A stretch of 64,000 bases of DNA from Streptosporangium saharense (GTDB taxonomy: Bacteria > Actinomycetota > Actinomycetes > Streptosporangiales > Streptosporangiaceae). Numbering within the stretch: the first letter of the stretch is position 1; each line of letters starts with the position of its first letter. The notes beneath the pieces are model-generated. The model did not search any database. It saw only the letters and a list, made by a program, of their open reading frames with translations, and was not told where the DNA came from. A program made the position numbers and the translations under genes. The stretch covers positions 992,001 through 1,056,000 of the forward strand of contig NZ_JACHJP010000002.1 in NCBI RefSeq assembly GCF_014203715.1. Reading direction: 5' to 3'. Shown here one piece after another: positions 1 to 8,315 of this stretch.

Positions 1-104
1 CGGAGCCCCGAGGGGAAGCGCGAAGGAGCGGCGGGCGCACCACGCCCGTCCCGTGCCGCCGACCCACCCGCGAGGTCACCGAGGTCACCGCGCGCGGTCG
101 CACG

Positions 105-300
105 CGGGCAGTGGCAGGTCTTCGGACTCGCGGGCGCGCCGGGGCGTTGAATCGCCCTGACACCTACTGGCCGTCGCTTCCCCGACCCGGTCTGCCGGAT
201 CCAGTGCGTTTGACGGCGGTCGTTCCCACTCACCGCTGCGGGGCAGTCCCGGAGTCACACCGGGTTCCCTCTTACGACGCTCCTGCCTGGCGGGCAGGGC
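105..300 (-). promoter_or_regulatory. cobalamin (B12) riboswitch, leader of a gene beyond the left edge
   Basis: Read on the minus strand, this stretch carries the conserved cobalamin aptamer blocks in order: a P1 strand GGCAGG (287-282), AGAGGGAACCCGGTG, GACTCCGGGACTGCCCCGC, a central GGGAACGACC, a GCGACGGCCAGTAGG block, and the 3' block CGAAGACCTGCC, whose CCTGCC (118-113) pairs with the first strand. It lies upstream of a minus-strand gene left of position 1, so the target cannot be named; B12 transport or synthesis genes, or B12-independent isoenzymes, are the usual ones. Aptamer boundaries are approximate. Confidence 0.9.
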
Positions 301-589
301 GAACCGACTGCGCCCCAAGCCTATGCGCATCCGGCTCTCCAGTGACAGCCAGGCCCTGGCGACGGGAGGACCGTCCCCGTCGGCGCCGTCGGCGATCTCC
401 GGGGAATCGTTCTCCCGTCGCCGGGGACGGCCTGAAACCGTACGGGGGAATTCGCGGTCGGCGGGAAAATCTCCGCCGTCCGGATTTCGAGGCCAAGAAG
501 CGTGACCAAGGCCCCATTTCCCACAATTCCACAAAGAAAAGGGCAGGCTATATTAGACCCGGCAAACCCCCCAGCCATCGGAGTTAACC

Positions 590-1129
590 ATGTATCGGAC
601 TAACCGGTCATCCGCCTATCAAGGGCTTATACCAAGCGCCCTAACCCGTGTCAAGACGCGTGTCGTCGCCATTCTCCACCGGCGATTCCCGGTCATCATG
701 CGGGGGACGCTGGGCCTGGTGTTCCTGTGGTTCGGCGCGCTGAAGGTGGCGAACGTCAGCCCGGTCAGCGCCCTGGTCGCCGACACCCTGTCCTTCGTGC
801 CGCTGCCCGCCTCGTTCGTCGTGCCCGCCCTTGGCGTGTTCGAGATCGCCGTGGCCCTGGCGCTGATCACCGGCCGGTGGCTGCGCCCGTTCCTGCCCGT
901 GCTCCTGCTCCACCTCGTCGGCACGTTCCTGGTCCTGGCGCTCCACCCCAGCGTGGCCTTCAAGGACGGGAACCCGCTGATGCTCACGATGGAGGGCGAG
1001 TTCGTCGTCAAGAACGTCGTCCTGATCGCCGGGACGCTGATGGTCGCCGCCACCCTTCCCCCGCGCGGGACCCCCGAGGAACCGTCGCGGGAGTCCCGCC
1101 TCCCGGTCTCCGGCACCGCACGGCACTGA
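590..1129 (+). CDS. DoxX/DUF417-like small integral membrane protein
   Basis: A 179-residue membrane protein with about four hydrophobic segments: roughly 36-55, 70-95, 100-120 and 135-155. The segment LGLVFLWFGALKV followed by a PVSALV loop resembles the DoxX/DUF417 superfamily, whose biochemical role is mostly unknown. The first 35 residues are basic and polar. The ATG at 590 follows a GGAG-like ribosome site, and TATATT at 549-554 could be a -10 element. A strong hairpin follows the stop codon. The downstream TetR gene may control it, but nothing in the sequence proves that. Confidence 0.72.
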   Translation: MYRTNRSSAYQGLIPSALTRVKTRVVAILHRRFPVIMRGTLGLVFLWFGALKVANVSPVSALVADTLSFVPLPASFVVPALGVFEIAVALALITGRWLRPFLPVLLLHLVGTFLVLALHPSVAFKDGNPLMLTMEGEFVVKNVVLIAGTLMVAATLPPRGTPEEPSRESRLPVSGTARH

Positions 1130-1166
1130 GCGGCGCTGAGCTGGAAAAGCCAGCGGGGACGATTAC

Positions 1167-1208
1167 CCGGGGAAACGGGAAACGGGATCGAACCGTTTCC
1201 CGTTTTCC
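1167..1208 (+). terminator. hairpin terminator after the DoxX-like gene
   Basis: The arms GGAAACGGGAAACGG (1171-1185) and CCGTTTCCCGTTTTCC (1193-1208) form a stem of about 15 base pairs with one bulged A. There is no T-tract, which is common for actinomycete terminators. Confidence 0.7.
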
Positions 1209-1324
1209 GTCCCGGCGGCCATCACCACGGGTTCCGAACGTTCTGCGGGCCGTACACGACACCGGGAAACAATTACCCTTCACCTGTAGAACGACCGACT
1301 GACAATCGCGACAGGGGAACCCAG

Positions 1325-1927
1325 GTGGCCAACCGCCACGGTGCGAGGAACACCGAGGAACTCATCTACCGGGCGGCCGTCGGGCTGATGGCGGCCCGTG
1401 GATACCACGGCACCACGCTGCGCGACGTCGCGCGGGCGGTCAGCCTGCAGATGTCCTCGATCTACTACTACTTCCCCAGCAAACAGGAACTGCTTTTGGC
1501 CGTCATGCGCAGGACGACGCGTGACCTGCGAGCCGCCGTCGAGCCACCGATCAGCGCCGCCGGGTCCGTGCGGGAGCGGCTCGGCGCGGGCATCCGCGCC
1601 CACGTCCTGTTCCACGCCGACCGCCGCCTGGAGACCCTCGTCACGGACTCGGAGATCCGCGCCCTCGAAGGCGAGGGCCGCGAGGAGATCACCGCGCTGC
1701 GCGACGCCTACGGCGACCTGTTCCGCGAGGTGCTGGAGACCGGGCTCCAGGAGGGCGTCTTCTCCTTCGAGGACTCCCACGTCGCGACGAACGCGCTGAT
1801 GACGATGTGCGCGGGCGTGGCCGTCTGGTACCGGCCGGACGGCCACACGAGCCTGTCCCGAATCGCCGACCAGCTCACCCACCTCTACCTCGACGGCGTC
1901 ACGGCCTCTCCCCCACGGCAGGCGTGA
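1325..1927 (+). CDS. TetR family transcriptional regulator
   Basis: A 200-residue regulator. The N-terminal helix-turn-helix (about residues 8-58) is typical of TetR: a GYHGTTLRDVARA stretch, then IYYYFPSKQELL, the recognition helix and its exit. The C-terminal ligand-binding half is alpha-helical and carries no diagnostic motif. The start is the GTG at 1325 after GGGGAAC. It lies about 200 bases downstream of the DoxX-like gene and on the same strand. The ligand and targets are unknown. Confidence 0.88.
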   Translation: MANRHGARNTEELIYRAAVGLMAARGYHGTTLRDVARAVSLQMSSIYYYFPSKQELLLAVMRRTTRDLRAAVEPPISAAGSVRERLGAGIRAHVLFHADRRLETLVTDSEIRALEGEGREEITALRDAYGDLFREVLETGLQEGVFSFEDSHVATNALMTMCAGVAVWYRPDGHTSLSRIADQLTHLYLDGVTASPPRQA

Positions 1928-2006
1928 CCCGTCTGGACAGGCTTCGAGGGGTACGGCGACGCGCTGACCGGCCTCGGGGACAGGCCCGGCTCGGGCTGTC
2001 AGGGCC

Positions 2007-2069
2007 GGGACTCTGACTCGGGACTCTGACTCAGGGATCGGGCTCGGGACTCTGGCTCAGGGCTCGGGG
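2007..2069. repeat. short degenerate tandem repeat in the 1928-2485 gene-free stretch
   Basis: GGGACTCTGACTC occurs twice head to tail (2007-2019 and 2020-2032), and a degraded copy GGGACTCTGGCTC follows near 2047-2059. The 560-base stretch from the TetR gene to 2485 holds no convincing gene; besides this repeat it contains the DosR-like box at 2378-2391. Confidence 0.6.
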
Positions 2070-2377
2070 CCGGGGCGAAACCGTGCTTCCCGCCGCGAAG
2101 CCCGTCCGGCGCCGAAGCCACGCTCGGCGACGGACGCGCTCCAATCGGGACCGGCGAGCGGCCAGACGCTCGACCTGATCCCGGGGAGCCGCGTCCCGTC
2201 ACGGCGACACCGTTCCTGTCGCCGTTCTGACCGACGGGCGCGGCCTCCCGGGTCTCTCTGCTCGCCGGCGGGGCCGTCCCGTCCCCGTCTGGACGGTACG
2301 GCCCCGCCGTCCCCGAGATGACCCCATGTTCTCCGGCCGAGCCGTACCTCCAGTAGGGGAGGCCGTCCCCCAAGGGT

Positions 2378-2391
2378 GGGACCTTCGTCCC
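2378..2391. promoter_or_regulatory. DosR/OsdR-like operator box
   Basis: GGGACCTTCGTCCC matches the GGGAC-N4-GTCCC core of the DosR (DevR) box of mycobacteria and the OsdR box of Streptomyces. It lies about 95 bases upstream of a DUF1876 gene. Both DUF1876 proteins and Hrp1-like CBS proteins, which are the next two genes, are recurrent members of such hypoxia and dormancy regulons. A weaker relative, GGGGA-N5-TCCCC, sits just upstream at 2356-2370. Confidence 0.6.
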
Positions 2392-2485
2392 TGATGGTCA
2401 CGCCGTACCGCTCCGACAATGGAGGTGACGGCTCGCGCCCGGTGAGCGGGCGCCGCCACCGTCACGAAGAACGGGGGTTCAGATC

Positions 2486-2743
2486 ATGCGATCCAAGCAG
2501 TGGGACGTACAGGTCTCCATCACCGAGGAAGGCGACGAGACCTTCGCCAGGGCGGTCCTGCCCATCGCGGGCGCCGGGGAACTGGCCGGGGTCGGCCGGG
2601 CGCGGCGCAACCCGTCCGACGAGCCGGTGGCCGAGATCGGCGACGAGCTCGCCGTCGCCAGGGCGCTGGCGGACCTGTCGGGCAGGCTGATGAACATCAC
2701 CACGGCCGACATAGCCCAGTTGACCGGCCCGACCTCGTGGTAG
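2486..2743 (+). CDS. DUF1876 (dsRBD-fold) small protein
   Basis: An 85-residue protein recognisable as DUF1876. It has a W-D-V-Q-V-S-I-T-E beta strand, then a family-typical block with ARRNPSDEPVAEIGDELAVA and ALADLSGRLM. The family has a double-stranded-RNA-binding-domain-like fold and no established biochemical role; members are often induced with dormancy or stress genes. The ATG follows GGGGGTT. It converges on the CBS-domain gene with a shared hairpin between them, and a DosR-like box lies upstream. Confidence 0.85.
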   Translation: MRSKQWDVQVSITEEGDETFARAVLPIAGAGELAGVGRARRNPSDEPVAEIGDELAVARALADLSGRLMNITTADIAQLTGPTSW

Positions 2744-2763
2744 GGGGTTCTTCCGCACGGACC

Positions 2764-2804
2764 GGCCTGCCCGCCATCCCCTCGCGGGATCCGGCGGGCA
2801 GGCC
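2764..2804. terminator. bidirectional hairpin terminator
   Basis: Perfect 12-base arms GGCCTGCCCGCC (2764-2775) and GGCGGGCAGGCC (2793-2804) lie between the convergent DUF1876 and CBS genes and can serve both. Confidence 0.8.
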
Positions 2805-2809
2805 CCGGT

Positions 2810-3250
2810 TCACATCCGTCCGTAGACCTGGTGGACGAACTCGGCGAGCTTGTCGTCGGGCAGGCCCTTCGCCAGGTCGGCCTCGCTGATCATGCCAACG
2901 ATGCGGTGGTTCTCGATCACGGGCAGACGCTTGATCCGGTGACGCTCCATCTTGGCCAGCGCCTCGTCGACACTGCCCTCGGCGTCGATCCAGATCAGTC
3001 CCTGGGCGAGTTCACTCGCCGTCGTCTCGTCGAGGTTGCCGCCCTCGGCGCAACATCTGACCACGATGTCACGGTCGGTGATGATCCCCTTGAGCCGGTC
3101 GTCGCTCCCGCAGACCGGCAGCGCGCCCACGTCCAGGTCGCGCATCATCCGCGCGGCCGTCCGCAGACTGTCGTTCTCACCGACGCACCGCGCGTCCGGG
3201 TGCATCAGGTCCCGGACCGTCCTGCCTGTCTCCGCTCTCGTCATCGTCAC
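2810..3250 (-). CDS. tandem CBS-domain protein (Hrp1-like)
   Basis: The protein has 146 residues and consists almost entirely of two CBS domains (about 12-70 and 78-140). The typical repeats ALPVCGSDDRLKGIITDRDI and RLPVIENHRIVGMISEADLA mark the adenosyl-ligand-binding folds. Length and order match mycobacterial Hrp1 (Rv2626c), a DosR-regulon protein. No enzymatic domain is attached, so a ligand-sensing role is inferred. The start is the ATG at 3250 after a GGAGGGG ribosome site. It converges with the DUF1876 gene. Confidence 0.88.
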   Translation of the reverse strand: MTMTRAETGRTVRDLMHPDARCVGENDSLRTAARMMRDLDVGALPVCGSDDRLKGIITDRDIVVRCCAEGGNLDETTASELAQGLIWIDAEGSVDEALAKMERHRIKRLPVIENHRIVGMISEADLAKGLPDDKLAEFVHQVYGRM

Positions 3251-3279
3251 CCCTCCTGACTGGTGGGTTTGTTGGTCTC

Positions 3280-3291
3280 CATAGGCCTATG
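3280..3291. promoter_or_regulatory. 12-base palindrome between divergent genes
   Basis: CATAGGCCTATG is a perfect palindrome 30 bases upstream of the CBS gene start, in the space shared with the divergent membrane-protein gene. It could be an operator. No regulator family is recognised. Confidence 0.3.
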
Positions 3292-3371
3292 CCCCATAAA
3301 TCCGGAATCAGTGAGGCCGTATGTGAGGATCCGCGATCACGCCCTTCTCGACGGGCCGGACGGCTGTCAGG

Positions 3372-3929
3372 ATGTCGGGTGTGACCCCCGCGGCGGCTGC
3401 GCTTCGCGTGCCACGTGCCATCGTCTTCGCGACGCTGTGCACCGTGGTCTCCGCGGGCGGCCACGCCCTGGCGGGGGGCGGTCTCGTTCCCCCCTTCCTC
3501 GGGGTCCTCGGCGTCGTCATCGCCTTCTGCGTCGCCTACCCCCTCGGCGGACGTGAACGCGGCCCCGAGGTGGTCCTCACGGCCACCGGCGGCGTGCAGA
3601 TCCTGCTGCACGAACTGTTCAGCCGGGCCTCGCACGGACCGCACACCACGATCCTCGGCGAACACGGCCACCCCGCCTCCGGCATGACCGCGGTCCACCT
3701 GGCCGTCGCGCTAGGCACCGGCTGGTGGCTGTACCGCGGTGAGAGTGCGGTCTGGCTGATGATCCGCCTGTACGGCCGCCGCCTGCCGGTGATCCGGCTC
3801 CTCCTCGTCGTCCCCGCCGAGCCGGTCACCCCCGTCTGGCGCCCGGTCACCACCCCCGAGCCCACCCCGTACGGCGGGCGGGACGTCCTCCCCTCCCTAC
3901 GCCGCCGCGGCCCACCCCTCCCCCGCTGA
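3372..3929 (+). CDS. uncharacterised integral membrane protein with His-rich loop
   Basis: A 185-residue protein with about three or four hydrophobic segments: roughly 14-36, 40-58, 68-84 and 100-118. A histidine-rich loop around residues 85-105 contains the segments SHGPHTT and GEHGHPASGM. The C-terminal 50 residues are basic and proline-rich and probably cytoplasmic. The histidine loop between membrane segments could bind a metal, but that is only inference. An ECF sigma factor gene lies 313 bases downstream on the same strand. The intervening stretch has only a weak GACCTC/GAGGTC inverted repeat. Confidence 0.6.
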   Translation: MSGVTPAAAALRVPRAIVFATLCTVVSAGGHALAGGGLVPPFLGVLGVVIAFCVAYPLGGRERGPEVVLTATGGVQILLHELFSRASHGPHTTILGEHGHPASGMTAVHLAVALGTGWWLYRGESAVWLMIRLYGRRLPVIRLLLVVPAEPVTPVWRPVTTPEPTPYGGRDVLPSLRRRGPPLPR

Positions 3930-4242
3930 CTGAGACCTCCCCCAACGGCCGAGGTCCCGTCGCCCTGCCCCGCACCGGCTGATCCGTACTCGCCGGGGTC
4001 TCACGAGGATCATCGCCGGAGCGCTCCGTGACCGGACGTTCTCCCCCGGTGCCGCAGGGCTGACATCACCTTCCGCCGGGCCAGACCGTGGCCCGGCCTC
4101 CTCGTCGTGCCCGGAGTCGTCCCGGCATGTACTCGGACATCTCCGGCCCAGGCCCTGTCATGCCCTCTCGCGCCGTCGATCCCGCCAGGCGAGCACGCCC
4201 CAACCTCGCGCCCCGCCTCGCCCCGCGCCAAAGGAATCTTTC

Positions 4243-4941
4243 ATGCCCCCTGCCACTCCTGCGCCCCGCACCGCCTCCTCTCCCCTGGAGCACTCCGGGC
4301 TCGCAGACCCCTGTGATCTTCCAAAACCCTCCAACCTCCCCGAACTCCCGGACCACTCGGATCTCGTCGGCTTCTCCGAACTCACGGAATCTCCCAGGCA
4401 CCTCGGACTCCCCGACGAGCAGGTGACCGCGCTCGCGCTGGCCGCCCGTACCGGAACCCCCACGACCGTCGAAGCCTTCGTCCGCGCCGTCTATCCGGAC
4501 GTGCGGCGGTTCGTCACCCACCTGGCCGGGCCCCACGCGGCGGAGGACCTGACGCAGGAGACCTTCGTGCGGGTCCTGCTCGCCCTGCCCCGCTTCGCGG
4601 GCCGCTCCTCCGCCAGGACCTGGCTGCTGTCCATCGCCAGGCGGGTCGTCATCGACCGCTTCCGCTCCGCCGCCCGCCGCCCGCTCCTCGCCGACCTCGC
4701 CGACTGGCAGTCCGCCGCCGAACGCCACCAGCCCCTCGGGCTCCCCGGCCGCGAGGACGGAGTAGCCCTGGCCGACCTGCTGTCCAGGGTCCCGCGCGAG
4801 CGCCGCGAGGCCTTCGTCCTGACCCAACTCGCCGGCGTGCCGTACGGCGAGGCCGCCGAACTGATCGGCTGCCCGATCGGCACCGTACGCTCCCGCGTAG
4901 CCCGAGCCAGATCCCAACTAATAGCCTCCCTGACCGCCTGA
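4243..4941 (+). CDS. ECF-type RNA polymerase sigma factor
   Basis: The protein has 232 residues. Sigma region 2 (about 78-145) contains the typical AAEDLTQETFVRVL and RTWLLSIARRVVIDRFR segments; region 4 (about 178-230) contains VPRERREAFVLTQLAGVPYG, IGCPIGTVRSRVARAR. The first 70 residues are an acidic, proline-rich leader unlike normal ECF N-termini, so a downstream start is possible, but AAAGGAA at 4228-4234 supports the ATG at 4243. No anti-sigma gene follows; a terminator does. The histidine-rich membrane protein upstream is the only candidate partner. Confidence 0.87.
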   Translation: MPPATPAPRTASSPLEHSGLADPCDLPKPSNLPELPDHSDLVGFSELTESPRHLGLPDEQVTALALAARTGTPTTVEAFVRAVYPDVRRFVTHLAGPHAAEDLTQETFVRVLLALPRFAGRSSARTWLLSIARRVVIDRFRSAARRPLLADLADWQSAAERHQPLGLPGREDGVALADLLSRVPRERREAFVLTQLAGVPYGEAAELIGCPIGTVRSRVARARSQLIASLTA

Positions 4942-4955
4942 CCTTGAACACACGC

Positions 4956-4991
4956 GGTGGCCTCTCCGCTTCCTGGAGCGGAGAGGCCACC
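4956..4991 (+). terminator. hairpin terminator after the sigma factor
   Basis: Perfect 14-base arms GGTGGCCTCTCCGC (4956-4969) and GCGGAGAGGCCACC (4978-4991) with an 8-base loop follow the stop codon by 14 bases. Confidence 0.85.
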
Positions 4992-5191
4992 TCAAGGGAA
5001 GCCGAGAGGCCCGGCCCTCCCCCTCTCTTGAGGGGCTCCGAGGAGGGTACGGCGCCCGCACGCCGATGCGCTGGTCCACCGTGGTCCGGCTCACCCGAGC
5101 GGGACGGCCTCCCATCTGCTGACCAGCACGTGACGGCCACATCCTCAGGTAGTCTCAACCGCCAGAGACGGAGAGGGCGCACAGCAGACGC

Positions 5192-6010
5192 ATGGCCGAC
5201 CGGTTCAGCACCCACCATCTGGAGCTTGGCGACAGCGTCGTGACCAAGCGATACGCGTCGTGGGACCGAGGAGAGCCGCACCGGGAATGGGCGGCGTTGA
5301 CGCTCCTGGCCGAACACGCGCCCGGGCTCGCCCCCCTGCCCGTGGAGGCCGCACTCGACGCCGCCCCTCCGACGATCATGATGAGCAGGTTGCCCGGCCA
5401 TGTCCTGCGTGGAACGCATGCCACCGACGAGCAGATCGGCGCGTTGGCCACAGCCCTGAACCGACTGCACCGGATTCCGGCCGAGGTGGTGGGGACGCTC
5501 CAGCCCGCTCCCTGGGGACCCGTCGTGGCCGTGGCCAAGGTCCGCGCCTGGGTCGCCAAAAAGCCCGACCTCGGCGACGACCCCCTCGTGCGGCACGCCT
5601 ACCGTGAGGGAGTCGACTGGCTGTCCTCGACCACCCCGGACGAACTCACCACGAACCCGTTCCCACCCGTCATCGGGCTGGCGGACGGCAATCATGCGAA
5701 CTACCTCTGGGACGGCCACGAGCGCCGGATACGGCTGATCGACTGGGAGGACTCAGGACGCAACGACCGGGCCTTCGAGCTCGGCGAGGTGGCCGAGCAC
5801 ATCTCCCGCCTCGACGGCACCCTCGATGCGGAGAAGCTGCTGGCCCACATCGACCTCACCTCGCAGGAGGCCAGGCGGGTGCATGGCTTCCGCCGCCTCA
5901 TCGCGTTGATGTGGTTCCTCCAGCTCGGCCCCGGAGGACCGGCGACCCCTCACAACCCGCCGGGCACCCTGAGGCGCCAGGCCGAAAGGGTGCTGTACCT
6001 GCTCGGCTGA
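5192..6010 (+). CDS. aminoglycoside phosphotransferase (APH)-fold kinase
   Basis: A 272-residue small-molecule kinase of the APH/choline-kinase fold. The catalytic loop appears as LADGNHANYLW near residues 163-173, a variant of the usual HGDxxxxN with the histidine-glycine replaced. The magnesium-binding segment LIDWEDSGRNDRAFEL follows near 183-198. The nucleotide-binding N-terminal lobe is short. Substrates in this family range from antibiotics to metabolites, and nothing nearby identifies this one. It has its own upstream region and ends at a bidirectional terminator. The replaced histidine-glycine pair before the catalytic Asp is noteworthy but not unique. Confidence 0.75.
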   Translation: MADRFSTHHLELGDSVVTKRYASWDRGEPHREWAALTLLAEHAPGLAPLPVEAALDAAPPTIMMSRLPGHVLRGTHATDEQIGALATALNRLHRIPAEVVGTLQPAPWGPVVAVAKVRAWVAKKPDLGDDPLVRHAYREGVDWLSSTTPDELTTNPFPPVIGLADGNHANYLWDGHERRIRLIDWEDSGRNDRAFELGEVAEHISRLDGTLDAEKLLAHIDLTSQEARRVHGFRRLIALMWFLQLGPGGPATPHNPPGTLRRQAERVLYLLG

Positions 6011-6035
6011 CGATCTCGGCCCAATTCGAGGGTTA

Positions 6036-6085
6036 CCTGTACGGCCCGGGCTTTGGACCCCCAGCCCTGGCACGGGCCGTACAGG
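6036..6085. terminator. bidirectional hairpin terminator
   Basis: Perfect 13-base arms CCTGTACGGCCCG (6036-6048) and CGGGCCGTACAGG (6073-6085) separate the convergent kinase and iron-permease genes. A smaller GGCT/AGCC pairing extends into the loop. Confidence 0.85.
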
Positions 6086-6097
6086 AGTATTGGGTGG

Positions 6098-7177
6098 TCA
6101 GCGTTTGCGCCAGCCGGAGACCAGGACCCAGACCAGGTAGACGCCGCCGAGGGAGCCCGTCATCACTCCCACGGGAAGTTGGGTCGGGGCCATCAGGCGT
6201 TGGGCGGCCATGTCACCGGCGACCAGTAGCAGGGCGCCCATGAGGCATGACAGGACCAGGACGGGAGCCGCGGACCTGGCGAGTCTGCGGGCGAGCTGGG
6301 GGGCGGCGAGAGCGACGAACGGGATGGGGCCCGAGGCTACCGTCGCCACGGCGGTGAGGGCGACGCCGAGCAGCATGAGCCAGAGCCGGGAGCTCTCCAC
6401 CCGCACGCCGAGGGCCGTCGCCAGTTCGTCGCCGAGCTCCATCAGCTTCAGCCTCCTGCCGAGGGCCAGCGTGACGGGGATGAGGATCACGAGCGTGCTG
6501 ACGAGCAGGTTCACGTGGCCCCAGCCGCGCCCGTTGAGGTTGCCGGTCATCCAGGTCGCGGCGACGTGGGCGTCGGCGAACTCGGCGCGGGCAATCAGGT
6601 AGATGTTGGTCGCCACCAGGCCGCCGTTGATGGCGATGCCGACCAGGATCAGCCGGTAGCCCTGCACCCCGTCCCTGAAGGCGAGGAGATAGACCACGAG
6701 GGAGGTCACCAGGCCACCGGTCAGGGCGCCGCCCGCGACGGCGGCCATGCCTCCGCCGAGCACGATGATCTGGATGAGCGCGCCGGTCGCGGCGCCCGTG
6801 GTGAAGCCGATGATGTCGGGGCTGCCCAGCGGGTTGCGGGTGAGGCTCTGGAAGACCGCGCCCGCCAGGCCGAGGGCCGCGCCGACGAGCAGTCCGGTCA
6901 GCACGCGCGGCAGCCTGAGCGTCTCGACGACGAACATGTGGGCGCGCTGGCCGTTGCCCGCCAGGGCGCGCAGCACGTCCGCGGGGGCGATCGGGTACTG
7001 CCCGGTCCCGATGGCCAGGACGGTCAGCGCCGCCACGGCCACCGCGAGGACGGTCCCGGTCAGCACCACCCTGAGGCTGACGCGGAAGGAGACGCCACGC
7101 CCGGGCAGGGTGACCGTGAACCCGGGCCTGACGCTCTTCTCAGGGCCGGGGCGCCTCGTGGTGTTGAGCGCGTTCAC
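6098..7177 (-). CDS. iron-siderophore ABC permease, FecCD family (FepG-like)
   Basis: A 359-residue polytopic permease that would form, with its upstream partner, the membrane channel importing ferric siderophore. Family signatures include RLPRVLTGLLVGAALGLAGA followed by FQSLTRNPLGSPDIIG, the conserved FecCD N-terminal loop, and PIPFVALAAPQLARRLA near the C-terminus, which contacts the ATPase. The start chosen is the GTG at 7177, because it overlaps the previous gene's stop as GTGA (7177-7174), a translational coupling signature; the open frame extends further upstream inside the neighbour. It is last in its operon. No ATPase gene accompanies it. Confidence 0.93.
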   Translation of the reverse strand: MNALNTTRRPGPEKSVRPGFTVTLPGRGVSFRVSLRVVLTGTVLAVAVAALTVLAIGTGQYPIAPADVLRALAGNGQRAHMFVVETLRLPRVLTGLLVGAALGLAGAVFQSLTRNPLGSPDIIGFTTGAATGALIQIIVLGGGMAAVAGGALTGGLVTSLVVYLLAFRDGVQGYRLILVGIAINGGLVATNIYLIARAEFADAHVAATWMTGNLNGRGWGHVNLLVSTLVILIPVTLALGRRLKLMELGDELATALGVRVESSRLWLMLLGVALTAVATVASGPIPFVALAAPQLARRLARSAAPVLVLSCLMGALLLVAGDMAAQRLMAPTQLPVGVMTGSLGGVYLVWVLVSGWRKR

Positions 7178-8238
7178 AGCTGGGCGATCCTCCTGCGGCG
7201 GACGAGGGCGAGAAAGACCGGCATGCCGATGAAGGCGGTGACCACACCGGCCTCCAACTCGGCGGGCCACAGCACGAGGCGGCCCACGATGTCGGAGACC
7301 AGCAACAGCACGGGGCCGAGCAGCGCCGAGTACAGCAGCACCCAGCGGTTGTCCTGGCCGACGGCCAGCCGGGCGGCCTGCGCCACGATCAGGCCGATGA
7401 ACCCGATGGGCCCGACGGCCGCGGTCGCCGCGCCGCACAGCAGGGTGACGGCGATGACTCCGAGCACGCGGGTACGGCCTGGCCGTACACCAAGGGCGCG
7501 TCCCGCGTCGTCGCCGAGCGCCAGCGCGTTCAGGGAGTTGCCCAGCGACATCGCGATGACCAGGCCGATCGCCATGAAGGGGGCCACCCTGATCACGACC
7601 GACAGGTCGTGGCCGCTGAGGGCTCCCGTCCCCCAGTAGCGGTACTGGTTGAAGGCCTCGGGGTCGGTCAGCGCGAACGCCTGCGTCGCCGAGGCCAGGG
7701 CCGCGCTCACCGCCGTCCCGGCCAGGGCGAGCCGTACCGGGGTGGCGCCGGAGCGTCCACTTGAGCCGATGAGGTAGACGACGACCGCGGCGGCGGCCGA
7801 GCCCGCGAAGGAGAACCAGACGAAGTCCCGCAGGTCGTGCAGTCCGAACAGGCCGATGGCCACCGCGATGGCGACGACGGCGCCCGCCTCGACGCCCAGG
7901 ATGCCGGGGTCGGCCAGCGGGTTGCGGGTGAGCGCCTGCATGAGCGCGCCCGCCAGGGCCAGGCAGGCGCCCACCCCGATACCGAGCAGGGTCCTGGGGA
8001 CGCGCAGGTCGTGGATGACGTGGGCCGCGTCCGAGTTGTCCGGATGCAGCAGCAGCCTGAGGACGTCCCCCGGGGGAATGGCCTTCGAGCCGATGGCCAG
8101 GCTCGCGAACACCGCCAGGACCAGCAGCAGTACGGCCAGCAGCGCACCCGCCGAGCGCAACGCCGTACCGCGCATCCGTCCCGCCCTGGACACGGCCGTG
8201 GGAGGCAGCGGGGCCTTGAGGTCCTGACCGACGGTCAT
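7174..8238 (-). CDS. iron-siderophore ABC permease, FecCD family (FepD-like)
   Basis: A 354-residue permease with about nine or ten membrane segments. Signatures are RVPRTLLGIGVGACLALAGA with MQALTRNPLADPGILG, then PIGFIGLIVAQAARLAVG towards the C-terminus. It pairs with the FepG-like permease that follows and overlaps it by GTGA; its own ATG overlaps a 26-codon ORF by ATGA (8238-8235). The binding lipoprotein for the same system lies upstream in the operon at 10408-11382. In this family the two permeases form a heterodimer driven by a FepC-type ATPase, which is absent from the window. Confidence 0.93.
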   Translation of the reverse strand: MTVGQDLKAPLPPTAVSRAGRMRGTALRSAGALLAVLLLVLAVFASLAIGSKAIPPGDVLRLLLHPDNSDAAHVIHDLRVPRTLLGIGVGACLALAGALMQALTRNPLADPGILGVEAGAVVAIAVAIGLFGLHDLRDFVWFSFAGSAAAAVVVYLIGSSGRSGATPVRLALAGTAVSAALASATQAFALTDPEAFNQYRYWGTGALSGHDLSVVIRVAPFMAIGLVIAMSLGNSLNALALGDDAGRALGVRPGRTRVLGVIAVTLLCGAATAAVGPIGFIGLIVAQAARLAVGQDNRWVLLYSALLGPVLLLVSDIVGRLVLWPAELEAGVVTAFIGMPVFLALVRRRRIAQL

Positions 8239-8315
8239 AACGACACCCCCGACAGCGTGCCCGCCGTACCGGACACGGCCATGAGAGACGCCGGGACCCT
8301 GGTCTGGGTGGTCAT
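8235..8315 (-). CDS. 26-residue ORF coupled on both sides (uncertain)
   Basis: A 26-codon frame whose ATG overlaps the antiporter stop (ATGA, 8315-8312) and whose stop overlaps the FepD-like start (ATGA, 8237-8235 with 8238). The peptide starts MTTQTRVPASLMAVSG and is weakly hydrophobic, with no recognisable family. It fills the whole 73-base gap between two genes that otherwise follow the same coupling pattern, so translation through it is plausible as a way of delivering ribosomes to the permease. It may equally be a decayed remnant or chance. Confidence 0.4.
   Translation of the reverse strand: MTTQTRVPASLMAVSGTAGTLSGVSL

Noticed and set aside
2007..2069. Short repeats considered as a CRISPR array
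   Set aside because: Units are 13 bases, directly adjacent and without spacers; no cas gene is present.
5192..6010. Kinase considered as an antibiotic resistance gene
   Set aside because: The APH fold alone is not diagnostic, the HGD motif is altered and no biosynthetic or mobile context supports resistance.
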